Assembly: GCA_034336665.1 (NCBI GenBank)
Contig: JAPFBE010000002.1
Location: 76,387,405-76,451,404, forward strand
Reading direction: 5' to 3'
Source: Luscinia megarhynchos
Taxonomy: Eukaryota; Chordata; Aves; Passeriformes; Turdidae
Length of the DNA: 64,000 nucleotides
Part shown: piece by piece, positions 12,155 to 26,000 of the stretch
Layout of the letters: each line of letters begins with the position of its first letter
How positions within the stretch are numbered: the stretch's first letter is position 1
Made by a program: the position numbers and the translations under genes
Notes under the pieces: model-generated
Told to the model about the DNA's origin: nothing
Databases searched by the model: none
The model's input: the letters and a program-made list of their open reading frames with translations, nothing else

Positions 12155-12912
12155 AAAGAACTTTTAGAGGTCATAGAGTCCAAAGTCCTTGCAAAGGGAG
12201 AAGGGCATCAACTTGACCTGGTTGCTCAGAGCCCCATCCCACATGACCCTGAAAGTTTGCAGGGATGGGGCAGCTACCACCTCTCTGGAAAAATTGTTTC
12301 AATGTCTCACCACCTTGTCATAAAAAAATTCAGCCTTATATCAAGCCTAAACCACACTCTTTTAGTTCAAAACCATTGCCCCTTGTCCCATCACAGTTGG
12401 GCCTACTAAAAAGTCTGTCCCCATCTTTCTTGTAGGCTTCTTCAGATACTGGAAGGCTGCAGTAAGCTCTCCCTGGAAGCTTCTCCAACCTGAGCAACCT
12501 CAACTCTCCCAGCCTTTCCTCGTAGGAGAGGTATCCCAAACTTCAGATCATTTTTGGGACCTTCCTCTGGACTTGCTCCATCATATCCATGTCCTCCCTG
12601 TGCTGGGCCCCAGAGCTGGGTGCAGAGCTCCAGGGAGGGTCTCACCAGAGCAGAGCAGAAGGGGAGGATCACCTCCCTGCCCCTGCTGGCCAAGCTGCTT
12701 TGGGTGCAGCCCAAGGATATGATTTAGTTTCTGGGCTGTGAGTGCACACTGTTGGCTCATGGCCATCTCTTCAATCCAGCAGAGCACACAAGCCTTTTCC
12801 AGCAGGACTGCTCTCCAGCCCTTCATCCCCCAAACTGTATTTATATCAGGGGTTGCCTTACCCAGGTGCAGCACCTTGCATTTGGTCCCGTTGAACCTCA
12901 TTATATTCACAA
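12155..12912 (-). mobile_element. CR1 LINE, 5'-truncated, with broken reverse-transcriptase C-terminus
   Basis: On the minus strand, three overlapping frames together carry the ordered motifs of the CR1 ORF2 C-terminus. The first has MRFNGTKCKVLHLGKATP then [17 protein letters not shown]. The second has [20 protein letters not shown]. The third has [10 protein letters not shown] and later RPNCDGTRGNGFEL. Family members have nearly identical blocks (KCKVLHLG, REVILPLYSALVRPHLE, SYEERLRELG) in one frame, so this copy has at least two frameshifts and is dead. The element's 3' end faces low coordinates, where 'aggtcatagagtccaaagtcc' resembles the CR1 3' region. Its 5' end is truncated at about 12912, inside ORF2, typical of target-primed reverse transcription. 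The retrotransposon copies itself through RNA; the fragment has no function of its own. Confidence 0.9.
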
Positions 12913-15900
12913 GTACAAAACACAAATGTATTGTCCTCAACAAACTAATAGAAGCTGATTTCAAATAAATATGTAACTTAGATTGTTATATGTTATAAAT
13001 TTAATTTTACTAGTACTTGCTTTGAGAGACCTAAATTTGCTTTTACAAGAAAAACTGACACAATCAGTACAGAACAGCTAAAGTAATAAAAGCTGCATTC
13101 TTCAAACAACAAAATTTTTCAATAAAACCAGCATACCTGAGTTAGAGTCAGCAGTATTATGTGTTTTTATTCAGTAGTCATACTCCATAGACCTCTTTGC
13201 AAGTATAAAACTGATCTGTACTGAAGAAGGCAAAAAATGAATATATTTAAAGCATTTTTGACCCTGAGCATCCCCTGAGGAACTGACTGTGCATAAGCAC
13301 TGGGCAGTTTCCATCCCCTGAAAAAGATACTCTGCAAATATGCTGATGAATATTCCCCTAACTTCCATCTAGCTACCACATAATGTAGAAGATTTGGTAT
13401 TTTTAAAGTAAATTTTAAAAACTAATTGGTGGAAAGGGGTATAATTTTTAACATTTTTGTGATTTTAATGATTTAATGTTTTGTTGTTGACCAGCTTAAG
13501 GAGCAGTTAGCATTTTTCAGGAAGCACTGAATGTGAATTGGATGGCACAGTATTACAGGCAAAGAAAAAAACACACCAAAAATCCTATTTAAGATGCAGC
13601 TAGGATGCTCACTCTAGAGGAGAACAGCTGTGTGAAACAGTTATTATGCAATAAATTCCCAGCCTGGCACTCTAACTTTCCTGTGTAGATAACCCCCAAA
13701 ACCATTCAGGCAGGTCAGGGAAGTGCCTGCTTTTTTGCCATTAACGTGAGTTACAGCTGTTTACAATTGCTGCAGTATAAATGGAGAAAGCAAGCATTAA
13801 CAACATAAAACGATGATCCCACTATGGAATGTGTCTCTGCAAAATTTATATTTGAAGTTCAATGTCTGTCATGTATTCTAAGTTCTTAGTTCAAACATGT
13901 TTAGCTTAAAATTAAAAAGCTTATTCCATCTGCTAGCCCTGCATATTCAATTTTAAATTTGTAAGTGAGGCATCTGTGTCTGGGTTCCAACATCATTTAT
14001 GATGAAGATTCAACAGAATAAATTCTTCTTATATTTCTGCTCATGACATGTGAATCAGAGATCTGCCTATGTGTGTATGCATGAAGAAAAAGAATATATC
14101 ATTGTTTCAGTAAAAAGACATGGGTTTTGTCTCTCAAAAAGATATATACATGTCAATAATAGTAATTTTTTAGGACAGAGCTTCTTAGATTCTTAGCTGG
14201 TGGCAAATTATGAAAAATAATATTTTAACTCGTCTCTGTCAGTATCTACCTCTGGATCTGGTTCATATACAATAGTTGAAACAAATAATCAGCTTCTGTT
14301 TTATTTGAGTTTTATGAGAGAAGTTTCCCAATAATGAAACAATCCAACTTTTCAATTTCCCATTCAGACAATTAATATTGGTGCTAAGTGTTGCAATTTG
14401 TGTTGCACAAGTTGTAAGACGATTTATAGCTGGTTTTGAAAATCAGAAAAATTAAGGTCATAATTTTTTCTTCTTTAAGGAAAAAACCTTTTTTCCTCAC
14501 AATAGGGAAGAAGATTAAAATTTTGAATGAAATACCCTTATTTTTTATCATAAACTGTCTTAAATGCCTGAAAAACAGTGGTTATCTTGCCACAAGGATG
14601 ATTTGGGGAAAATGAGTATGGAGTCAGTAGGATAATAGAAAAAAAAGCATCAACTTGCTGATATCATCCTGTTGTATTCATATATTTTGTTTTGGTTTCA
14701 GAGCAACAGAAAAAGCCAACACTTCTTAGGGTTTCATTTTTCTCTCATCTAGTTGACAGCAGAAGAATCTGAAGTGACTAGGAAAAAGAATGCTGGAAAG
14801 AAACAAGACAAGTCAAAATTGTCAGAAAGAAAGTACCTTCCAGGTACATCACAGGCTTCAAAATGACCTATTTTCAATTTTATGGCCAAAGAGTGAAAGT
14901 CAGGCTATAGAGGAGTAATAAGCAAGTAAGTAAAAGCAGCTTTTACAGTGGTGAAGTCAGCTTCATGTCTCAGCTGAGCAATGTATGCTGACACAGCCAT
15001 TCCTTTTCTCCTGTGCCCAGGAATTCCTCTACCCAGGAATAAGTGCAGATCACATGGGAGACAAACAGACTGCATGAGTAGATTAAGAAAGGAAAGCAGA
15101 GGTAAAATGTGCTGCTGACTCATGTCAGGTGTAAAAGACAAAGCCCTACACTGAGTGACAGCCAGGGAAAGTATCACTATCAGGCCAAGTAAATTGCCAG
15201 ATTATCTGTGGATTTTTGGTATGAACTTGCCTGTCTGCTTGCCAAGACTGTTTTACACTTGACAGAGGAGTAGAAGGAACAGAAAACTCTTTGTCTGCAT
15301 ATAAAAGGTGTGAAAGGAGATAACTTTTTTTTTAACATGACAGTCAATTGCACTTTTGCTGTCATGCCTAGAAAAATGCAACAGGACATTCAATGTGAAT
15401 ATTATTTGAAATGTAAAGGAGCAATTCAAAACTCATTGTCTCTTGCTGTACAGAGTTTTTTTTTTGCAATTATTTGAAGTTATGAATTTGTTAGCTAGGA
15501 AGCTTTAAATATGAATTTTAATTCTTTTTTCCAGAATTGCCTGGAAGAGAATTTGAAACATCTGAGACTATGAAATGAAATCAGAACTCTGAGAATGTTA
15601 GACTCTTTGTCCTAAAACCCAGAAAATATATGGGCCATATGGATGCAACTTGGTTAAATATGACAATCTCTGTTTGAATTTAAGAATCAAATACTTTTTA
15701 GTGCTACAATCTACAGCCCAGAGACTCTTTGCTGACATAAATTTCTGTTTAACTTAAAATAAATGATATTTGATAAAGACATAAATTATTCACAGACATT
15801 TTAGGACAGTGCATATAATTGTCATAATTAAGAATGACGTGATTCAATATGAATTATTAAATCACAAATGCTGGTCATTGGTAATATAAAGCCTGCATTG

Positions 15901-18900
15901 TTTGCAGCTAAGAGTTGTTTGAAACTAGAACTTTGGTGCCTGGAGATGTTTTTGTCTCTTGACCTACAGTTTGTTAGTTGTCTGAAACAGACTATTATCA
16001 TCTAATAGACATGCAGAATTTGGGAATGGAAGAGGACGTGCTATGAACTTTGACATTTTCCAACTGCTTGACTGGAAGTTTGTTAGGAAATATTGCTGAC
16101 AATATTGCTGAATTAAATTTTCCCACCCTTCCCAGAAATGATTATATTGGTATGAGACTGCATCTAGGAAGGGATAGTGTGAAAGATATTCACATTTCTG
16201 TGCCAACTTTTGAATCTTTTCTTTCTTTTTATGTTTGTAGGAATCAAGTTATTTCACAAGATGATAAGGGACAGATTATAGCTTCCTCAATTTCATGTTT
16301 GTTTTGTTACTATTAAGCAGACCTGCAATGGCTTCAGGCAGGAGTTCTGTTGCTGAAATTATTCTGTTTCAAGTTAAAAAATAATATTTATTTTTTATTT
16401 ATCAGTGGTTACTTACTTGGGGATATGTATGATTTATACTTACACATTATCATTTGTTTTATATTTCTCTGGTGTGATAAAGAATATCAAGCAAACAATA
16501 GAAATGCTTAGATATTAAATAAGTTCATAAAATTGGTAAATAAATGCTGAAACTCAAATTCTGTGGTTATTGGGTGTGCTTATTAGCATTTGAAATGTGG
16601 TAGTAGAATATTCAGGTAATGTTTGGTAAGCAGGAGTTGTTCTCAATGAAAAGTAAAATACTTTTCTATAAATTGCACATTTTAAAATTATTTTAAATTC
16701 AAATTTTAAAGAAGAAATTTTAAAACAAGCAGGGTGTAGAGTTTAGTAGTACTTTGGGAACCGAGTTAAAACCACTTAAAACTACTCTGCCCATTGCATA
16801 TCAGCTGTGGTTAAACATTATTAAAATAACCCCACAAATAAATTAATAAATAAAACTTCTGCTTTTCATTTCTTGTCTCTAATATCATAAATATGTTTTG
16901 TAAGTGAAGAGAAGAAATAACAGTTTTAAAGATGTAAGATGTTAGGGCTCTGCTGCCCAGGCTTTGATACTTAAAACTTGGGTTACTTTGAAAAGCAGTC
17001 TTCTTCTTTGCTGGCATACACTGGCACAGAAATGCACAGAGCATCACCAGAGCAGGACTACACTTAGTGATAACCAGGTTACTCAGGATCCTGATGATAC
17101 AGAAAGTCATCTGCACCTTTCATTTCTGTCTTCCAATGTTCACAGGGTTTGGGGGGTTTTGAGATTTAGAGATTAAAAAAATGCAACATCATAGTTTATT
17201 TTACAGGCCTTGCTGATGGAAAAGCCTGCAAGGTCTGTAAAATTCAGAGGATGTCTCACCACTGCTGAGTGGAAAAAAAACTGAAAGCAAATCTGTCACC
17301 ACCTTTTCCCATTATTCCTCCTGCCACTGTTACTCTATTACTACTAACAAATACTTTGTGAAGGTGGCAGAAATCTGGAGTCAGAAAAGAGACAAACATA
17401 ATCATGGAAATTTTAAGGCAGTTCCAAAAGCAAATTTGTAAGTCCTCCTCAAATAGTATTTTAGGATTAGAATCAGTTTCATTGAAAACCTGGACTAAAG
17501 ATAGTTGGTTTTATAGCTTGCAGGTATATCAAGATACAAACACAACCTTTACAGAAGTACTTGCTTCAAATTCTGTTTCCCAAAAGGTATCTTCTCACTG
17601 CATCCTGCTCTTCCCAGCAGCTGAGGGGATGGAGACAGCAGAGCCCACCCAGAGCTCCTGCAGGGACAGCTCTGTGCTCACTGATTCAGTGTGTGGTGGG
17701 GCAAAGGGGCTCACAGCAGCACAGCACGCTGTGTATGGCAAAAGGAAGGAAAATCAGGGCTGGGAATGCTTTGGAGATGGACACTGACCATCACAGGCAA
17801 CTCAGTGGAACTGCACTCACAGAGCAGTGACCAGGCACACAGAGGTTTCATTATTCTCTTTTCTTTTGGACAGAATCTTAGACTAGAAACTTGGCAATCT
17901 TTCTTTCCTGTGCATAATGACAAGTGGAAAAGAAGCGCACTGTGCTGGTTTGTCTCTAGCCATTGAGGGAGGCAGCTCTGACTCACTCTGTTCTCACACC
18001 TAATGTGCAAACTCCCATCAAGTATTGGCCCAGCACAGCCATGACCTTGCACTCATTACAGCCATGCCTTTAACCCACTTCTACTACAGCCACTGCATCG
18101 ATATTCATTATATGGGCTATGTAAAAGCTTCAGTAGAGATTAGACGCACTCTGTAATCACACAGATCAGACTATGGCTATTTCTTGGAGTGTGTGGAGTG
18201 ATGCTTTTTGTCTCTCTGGGCTTTTCTCACTACTCACTCCAGTTTCAGGGACTGGTTATGTTTACATTTTCAAGTAGTATCTCCTGGCATAAAATATGGC
18301 TTTATGCATGTTTAAATGTGTCTGGTCGTGTTCAGCATGACTGGATAGATTTAATTTTCATAGCATCTTTTAGTGCTTTGTAAACTTAGAATCAAATCAT
18401 AATCTTAGGTAAATAGTGAGTAACTGTCTTTTTACATTTATTTGGTAGATTAGTAGATTTAATATTTACTAGATATATACATAAACTTCATATTTAAGCT
18501 GGTAAAGAAGTGTGATTTTGGAATGCTCCATTACTATGATCACAGAAATAAATGTAAATTCATTTATAAATAGTTTATAAGAATTTTTTTTGCATCTATA
18601 TCTATGCTGTATATGGATGTCATAAATAGGTGTATGTGTCACATATAGATGCATATATGCATGTGTGTATGAATAATTATATAAAATTTCATATCTATAA
18701 AAATGTTAATTTTCCCCATTCTGAAAAGGAGACTTTAAGACTCAAATACTTTAATAGACTGATCATATTGATCAGCAGAATTAAGATTTGTTAGATTTCA
18801 AAAGATAACATTTTTCAGCCCTCAGAATTAAAATGGTCTGTTTATAATTTGGTTTTAAGCTGTAAAAGTCTGTTAAAACATCTGGTAAGTGTATAATTGA

Positions 18901-19789
18901 ACTTTGCTCTCTAAGATCATTCCATCCATTAAGTACTTGAAAGGACTATATTGGGTGACCTCAGGTCATGCAGCAATTATGGTTGCAGTGTTTTAGCCTT
19001 GAATGTAAGATTTCATTTAACAATGTTCTTTTAGGTTCTATTGCTGGGGAGAAAAAATGATTAAAAATTTAGATTGAATTTGCTTCAAATGGCGTTTTGT
19101 GCTTGTATGTTATAAACTAAATTGTATTTTATTTACAAATAAATATTTATGTTCCGAGCATTGTCTTTTTGGTTCAGGCCAAATAAATTTTTACAAGTAA
19201 CTCAAGTGACCTGAGCTAGATATTCACAAAATTTGGCACTATTTTATTGGCACAGGTTTTTGTTGTGTAGAACGATGTTGGATGATGAATGATGTTCCCT
19301 TTATCTTCATAAACTTCTGCTGCAGTCCAGATTTTTCACTGAATTCTTTCTCCATACCTGTAAAAAACTTCATTATCCTGGCTTTCTCTAAGCCTGTCAT
19401 CTAGACACCATGCCTAGTTTCTCATGTCCAGGTTGTCTGGCAGATATTTTCTGCATAATTCATCTAACAAGTGATACCATGGATTTCTCCTCTGAAAACT
19501 TTACCCAGAAAAGCCCATTGACCTTATATTTATATGACTGAAAGATTTTTTCTATTCATTCCCCTCAATGCCTAATTTTTTTTTTAGCGCTTTATGTATT
19601 TTATTGTATTTGTAGCCCTGTATATTTTTAATATATATTTGTGTAGCTTCTAGTATTTTTCCTGACCTCTCTCATAGATTAGCAAATTCTTACTTTACAT
19701 TCTTGAAATTCTATTTAGTCTTATTCTTAAGAATAGAATTCCTGACAAGGATATCTTATTTTCTATGAGAACTTAAGAGACATAACAAG
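12913..19789. other. Non-coding DNA, no gene seen
   Basis: Mostly AT-rich. Points of note are a hairpin at 17198-17243 and a GC-richer unrecognised patch at 17590-17830 with overlapping frames of 89-127 codons that show no known motifs. A tandem 12-base imperfect duplication (aatattgctgac/aatattgctgaa) lies near 16089-16112. The palindrome tgcatatatgca is near 18650. No RNA gene or transposon ends recognised. Confidence 0.5.
17198..17243 (+). repeat. Inverted repeat / hairpin, 16-bp stem
   Basis: The left arm attttacaggccttgc (17198-17213) pairs with gcaaggtctgtaaaat (17228-17243) over 16 positions. The only non-Watson-Crick position is a G-T pair that would be a G-U wobble in plus-strand RNA. 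The loop is 14 bases. It is the longest near-perfect hairpin I noticed. The stem is short for a microRNA precursor. Confidence 0.75.
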
Positions 19790-20015
19790 AAAATAGAGCA
19801 AAAAGCCCCTGGACCAGTTCCAAGGGCTGACCCAGGGTTGGGTTATGGGGATAACTTATTTTCTGTTAGAGGTACTGGCTAGATATACTTAATGAATTAA
19901 CCTTATAAAAATCATAGAAATCCTGTATCACGCATGTGCAACTCTGTTTTTTGTGCACCTGAAACTTGTCATTAAAGAATAGATTTTATATCTTACCACT
20001 TTAACTCTGTTGCAA
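19790..20015 (+). mobile_element. Possible LTR remnant
   Basis: The stretch has an LTR-like order: a short GC-rich block (19806-19850), an AT-rich part, 'tgtgcacctgaaacttgtcattaaag' with an ATTAAA-type poly(A) signal near 19972, then 'ttttatatcttaccactttaactctgttgca'. This resembles the R-U5 text of bird retroviral LTRs, but I cannot find TG...CA ends or a target duplication. It may simply be unique sequence. Confidence 0.2.
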
Positions 20016-23000
20016 GGTTTTTTCCTTTTGTTATTATGCAACACTCTTACAGCATATATTTTACTGATTTTCCTAGAGTATGGCTGTGTAAAGATTTTAG
20101 CTGATCTATTACTCTAAGCACATAACCTCTCTTCTCAGCCTTCTAAAGTTCCCACTTCTTTACTACATCAGAAATTACTTGTCTTTGTTTCCAAGATTTA
20201 TTCAATCTTTCTTCACCTTGAGCATTACTACTTCTTCCAGCTTGACATCTCGAGAGGCTGACTCCTGTGTGTGTAACATTTCTGTCACCTTTTTTCTCTG
20301 ATTTTCAAACCAAGTCTTCCTGCTTTCTCTCACAGTGCCCTTCATGCTTTAAAAGAGCTCACACTGGTACCAAGTAACCTTCCTCTCATCCCTGAATCAA
20401 ATTTACCATGGCTGAGAGTTTTGCAGAAACTGTTGATGACAAAGATGCTTCAGAGCACTCTGCCCTACCACTTACCATGTTGAATGTTATTGTTTAATGC
20501 ATCTTTGTCTTCCCTTGACAGCATCCTTGACTTTCTTCTCACAAACCACAAGCAGATACTGTCCTTTTGTTTTGTGTGCACCCAGCAGAGATTCCTAATC
20601 TCTAACTGAAATTCTTGGTTCTGTGATAGTAGAAAAATAAATAAATGATATAAAAATAGTTTCTTGAGAGCGACAGGAAAATTAACTCCTGACATATGTA
20701 TAGCAAACAACAGTGCTGAGACACAATATGAATCACAGAGCTACTGAGTTTGCTTGTGCATTCTGAGATGCTCTACTCTTTTCAAATATATTCCTAAAGA
20801 TAATTGGGCAGGTGCTGGGGTTTGAGCTACAAATAAAAAATGTTTTTCATATGCCTGATGTTTCCAGTTCATTGTACGAGCCTTACAATAGTCTGTTTGT
20901 CAAATTTACATTTCACAAACTAATTTGTTAAAAAAGGAACCTCGCTAATTTATTTTCTGTAACAGTTTGTCAGTTTATTCTTCTAAATATTCAGGACCAC
21001 CACATGCATTCCTGCAATGATAAAAGCTAATGGTTAGAAGTGATGGTCTCAAATTATAAAGTATTAGAATCTTTATGTAATTTTTGTATTTTATACAAAT
21101 CAGACTAAAAACATACAATTTTCCTTTTAAACTGTACCACTGAGTAAACAAACTAAAGAGTTTCTTATAGCTTTGCATTTTTCCCTTATTTGTCTATTTT
21201 TTTTTATTAAAATGACCTTTTAATGTTGTGAGGTCATGTCTATTGAAGGAATAGTTATAGCACAGGTTAAAAAAAGTTAAGTCTTGCACCTGAACCCTGG
21301 CTTTCCTTCTCAGTTCTTACCCTGCAATCTTAACACTTCTGAAAATATATTTTGTCTTTTTTGCTACTCATGCTTTAATATGTAGCTTAACATGTGGTCA
21401 CCTCCTCCTCGTTCTGCATACCTGAAAGAGACCCTCATGGGGTCTCCCATACTCCTGTGCCATTACCAAAAGTGTGTTTTCCCCAGAGATGGGTTGTACT
21501 TGCACTCTCAGAAAGTGAGACTGCATGAACTGCACCTAAATGAGAGCTACTGCACCTCCAGATTGCTTCAGTCATCCTCCAGTGCACTAGTGTGTAGTTA
21601 GTATTTTCAAAATCTGTTTTTCTTTCAAGGTCCAAGAGGTTACAGTGATTTTATAACTTTAACTGTACTGTGGCAGTCTGAAATAGCAAAACAAAACTGG
21701 AGTGAGATAATGGCAGGGGCAAACTTGGGAGAGAGAAGCAAAATAACTTTTACTGTGGCTATAGCTGGGAATATAAACAAGCTTTCAAGCAACATCTGAA
21801 GGAGAAGTACCAAATTGAAAGTCAGTAATGAAAGGATGAGTTCCAAAGTACTTTGGCTTTATCAGTGGGTGCAGCACAGATTTTATATTCTAAATGGATC
21901 TTTATCCTATGTTTCTGTCATTAGGCCTTCTCAGAGACCTGCCTGAAACCTTGTGTGGAAACAAAGCTGTTGGGAAAGAAGCAATGGGGTGTTCTGCAAT
22001 TTCTTCACTTGTCACAGTGGTGTTTAGTGGCTGCTGTGCCAAACAGGATTCATCTTCTTCTCATTACCCCTTCTCAGATCTGGTTTGTGTTCTCTCATTC
22101 CATCACAGCTAGGGACAGATAAGGAAAGGAAAGTTAAGACAACATGAAAGAAATGCTAAAGGCAGTTGCCTGACCCAACCACTTCTCAGTCTAGAATGGA
22201 ATGAGTAGTATAGATAACAGAGTTTTTCACAGGGAGGGAGAGAAATGAGAAGAGGAAGGATAAGGCTTGAAACAGGAGGGGCTGCTCTTTGAGGAACACA
22301 ACAGAATGAACAAAAAGAAGCTGGTAGAAAAAACAAATTCATTGGAGAGAAGAAGAGGGGAGAAAAATATAGTAAAGCACGTTAAGATCATTCAACCCGA
22401 ACAGAAGACAATTTAACTGAAGGATAAAATTTGTAAAGGAAATAAGGTGAATAACAGAGCAAAAGTAAAGAAAGAAGGCTCTCAGCATTTTTCCTCCCTA
22501 ACGTAAAAAAAAAAAAATCTTTGTTGGATATTTTTGCCATATATTTCTTTCTAATGCCAGCAAAAATAACATCCCTGGTCTGGACAGGCTTGTCAGCAGT
22601 CATTGCTAGTTTAAATCAAATACATACATTGTAAACCTGATAAGAATATCTATTAATGTTGAAGGAACATATTTGGAGATTTCAGTGTACATTTTTTGTT
22701 TTAAAGTACACAGTGTTATAGTTAGTAATTGCTTGAATCTCAAAATATTGACAAGTTTTAACAAGAACCCTTTCCCAATCAAAACATTTCTGTCTTTACT
22801 CAAAAGGCTGTGGGATCCCATAAAATGATGTATGAGCAAGGATTGCTCTGACAGAAACTTTAGAGATTTGCATGCAAGCAAAGAATCTGATTTGCCCAAA
22901 GGAGTGGAACAGATGGACCTTGAATAGGCAGCCTGCACATGGTCTGGGTGCACACCTGTCCCAGGTGCTGAGCATGCAGCATGCATACCTGCCTTAGGAC

Positions 23001-26000
23001 TAACCTGTCAACTTACTGTGTTCTTTTCTTGAGAGGGTATGGAAATCAAGAGATTTTTCATAGAGTGTAGCTTTATATTTAGAAGTTCAAATGAACTAGT
23101 GGTGAATTTTTATTTGTTTTCTCCAGAATTTCCAGAGTGAACATTCCTAAGGAAACCTGAGGAAATTTGCTTACATAGAAAAACTGTCCTGGGATGCATA
23201 TTTAGTCCTACATTTGGGAATCTGGACTTACAGAGAAAAATCATAATTCACTGATAGGACTCAGTTCATAGCATTTGTCCATGTGATAATATTTACATTT
23301 ATTCACATTCATTACATTCATACATACATTACCTTTTGATCTTGCATTTAGCATGAAAACATGATACAAGAAGATAAGAGAACTGTGGCTTATAAATATC
23401 CTGACATAACACATCTCTCTTTCTTGCTTCCTGTTTCGTTTCTCTCTTGCTTCCTATAAAACTTTCCCTGTATCCAGCTTAAGTCCAGGAAGTGGAAATG
23501 TATCAAAAGAACTTAATTGTTGTGCTGAAGTGGAGCTGTGACTCTGCAGCACACATCTGAGGGTTGTCTAAGGGCTTTTTTAATGTTTGCCTCAAATATG
23601 TTTTGGGGTTTGTTTAAAGGTGTTTAAACAGAAAGATGGCTTTCCACACCACCACTGTAAAGTACTTAGGATGTACAACAATACACTATCAGCTCATAAA
23701 AGCAGCCACATAAGATTTTGGTGCTCAAAAAAGAGCAGCATTTAACATTTTACTTCAACCTAGCAGCAATTCTTTGAGTCCTCTACTCTTAAAATCCTTA
23801 GATAGGTTTTTCACTGAGTAAAAACTACAGATTCAGAAGATGTAACTTACCTTTCAGCTTTCTGTTTGACTAAACATACCCAATTATTGCAAGAAATCAT
23901 GTCAAGGACATAAACATCTTGACACAGGAGAGATTTGGTGCAAAATAATCTTCTTGATAAAGCACCTGTAAGTACAGCATTTGCAGATCAAGAGCTCTCC
24001 TTGTTTTGTTCTCTTAAATATCTTGCTATAAATGTGAATGCCATTTTTTTTCACTTGCAGGGCATTTTCCTTCCTATTCCCCCTTGATGTGAATTAAACT
24101 GACATTTATTTCCATATAACCTTGTGCACCCTGTTTTTTGTATCATAGCAAGTGAAAACTGGGGTGTGGAAAAACATCCATCAGAAAACATTGGTTTTTT
24201 TCTTCCTGTCTCTTTTCTGCTTTCTACCTACAAAGTCTGTGAATTCCTGTGCTGTAAAGGAAAGCAGTGTGCTGCCAGCAGCAACATGCCCCCAACAATG
24301 CCAATCAATACAACTCCAGGCTAAAAAAAAATCTGATTGCTAGAGATTTTAGGTTCTAGTTTAATTTCTAATACCACCCATTAGTTTCCAAATAACCCAC
24401 CATTTTTACCCATTTAATACTTGTTTCTCTGGTGCCCTAACAAGACCCTCAGGAAAAATACTTGAAGCTGAAATTCTGGAGTCTCAGTTGTTCTTGCTGT
24501 TGTTTCTAAGTTGACAGAAAAGATTGTTGTGGGGAAAATGCTGATTTAACAATTAATTAATAATTAATAATATTAACTGAATGAAAATCTACTTCCTTAG
24601 GATGCAACTCACTTCTCTGAGCTCCCATTTCTTCATAACCTGACCACCAGGTGTGGTTTGATGGTCATTTCCAAGTTACATTGACACCAATTTTCCTGCT
24701 TTTTAGATTCCATAGGGAACTAGAGATCTCAAAGCTTCTGAGCTTTGAGCATGACCTGAGCATTTACCACCTGTCTAATTTTATCAGTTTCCTGCCTGGA
24801 GGCTTCCCTAGTTAATTAGAGAACCTGATGACTAATCCTCTTTATTGATGGCTCAACAACTTACTGATAAGCAAGGCAACCAATCATCCTGAATGCCCAT
24901 AATCTTATTTTAGTTCCAAAATTTCCCTGCTTCTGTGAACTCCTTTCCCATGGAAAATACTGCTTCTCATCCAAAGCAGGTGAGTTATGTGTGAGAATAA
25001 GAAAAGCTGCAATTTCAGGATATAGAAAATAATATATAAAAAAATGCAAGTTCTGTACAGGCTCAAGTCAGATTGCATTTTTGCAAGGTGTTCTATCTGA
25101 TGTTATATCCCTTCTTTGTTATGCAGGCATGAATCCTAACTCTTTAATAGCCCATGGAAATAAAAAATTACTCATTTCAACCATATGAGGAAAATTATTT
25201 CTCTGCCTTGCTTTTGGTGAGATTCTATTGGGTTTGCATATCAGCTCTTCACTGAATTTTCAGAAGACAGATATTAAAACTTCAATCATAATTTAATTAA
25301 AATCTCTATGTTTCAAACACATGGTCTGAAGTCCTGAAAATGTATGGGAAAATGCCATACTTTTGGCATCTTTTGGCTAAGAAAGAGAAGAGTTTTACTG
25401 GAGATCCAGGTGGACACAAGCCTAAGGGGTAGGAGTTCCTGACAATGCTTCCTGTCAAAGAAGGCAAGTCACTGGAAGTGCCAGTCTTTGTGTGCACTTT
25501 GCTTAATGTGGTAGTGTGCAGATTTTGTAAAAAATCAGTCGAGGTTGGGGTTGTAAATGCTTCAGTATCTACCTGTGAAATGTCTTGGACTGCTGAGAGA
25601 GGTTGCATGGACAAGCAAAAGGAAAGGCACAGCACCACAAAAGAGACCTCTTCATGGTTAATTCAGGACCAAAGACTTCTTTGGGATGTTGCATGACAGT
25701 AATTTCTCCACTACCACCTCATATGAACAGGGATAAGCAGCAATGAACTGTCATAAATAAAGTTATAAGACTGTGAGCTGAAACATGTCTAGCTGCAGCA
25801 GTGAAGGGTGACAGTCTCCCCAAGACAATGATCTCATCTAGATCCTTGTTGATCAGATGTATTCTGAATTGAGTTTAATTCCATAATCTTCATGCAATTC
25901 AGAGGATCAGACCTTCTTGTGCTTATTTTGGTGTCCCCTCAGGCTGAGATGCAACATCTTCTGACCTCATGCACAAAGCACTCAGAAATAACAGCTGAGG

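Noticed and set aside
17198..17243. MicroRNA precursor
   Set aside because: The 16-bp stem is too short for Drosha/Dicer processing as seen in known precursors; kept only as an inverted repeat.
22606..22986. 126-codon minus-strand frame
   Set aside because: No recognisable motif, no promoter or splice context; length is within what 64 kb gives by chance.
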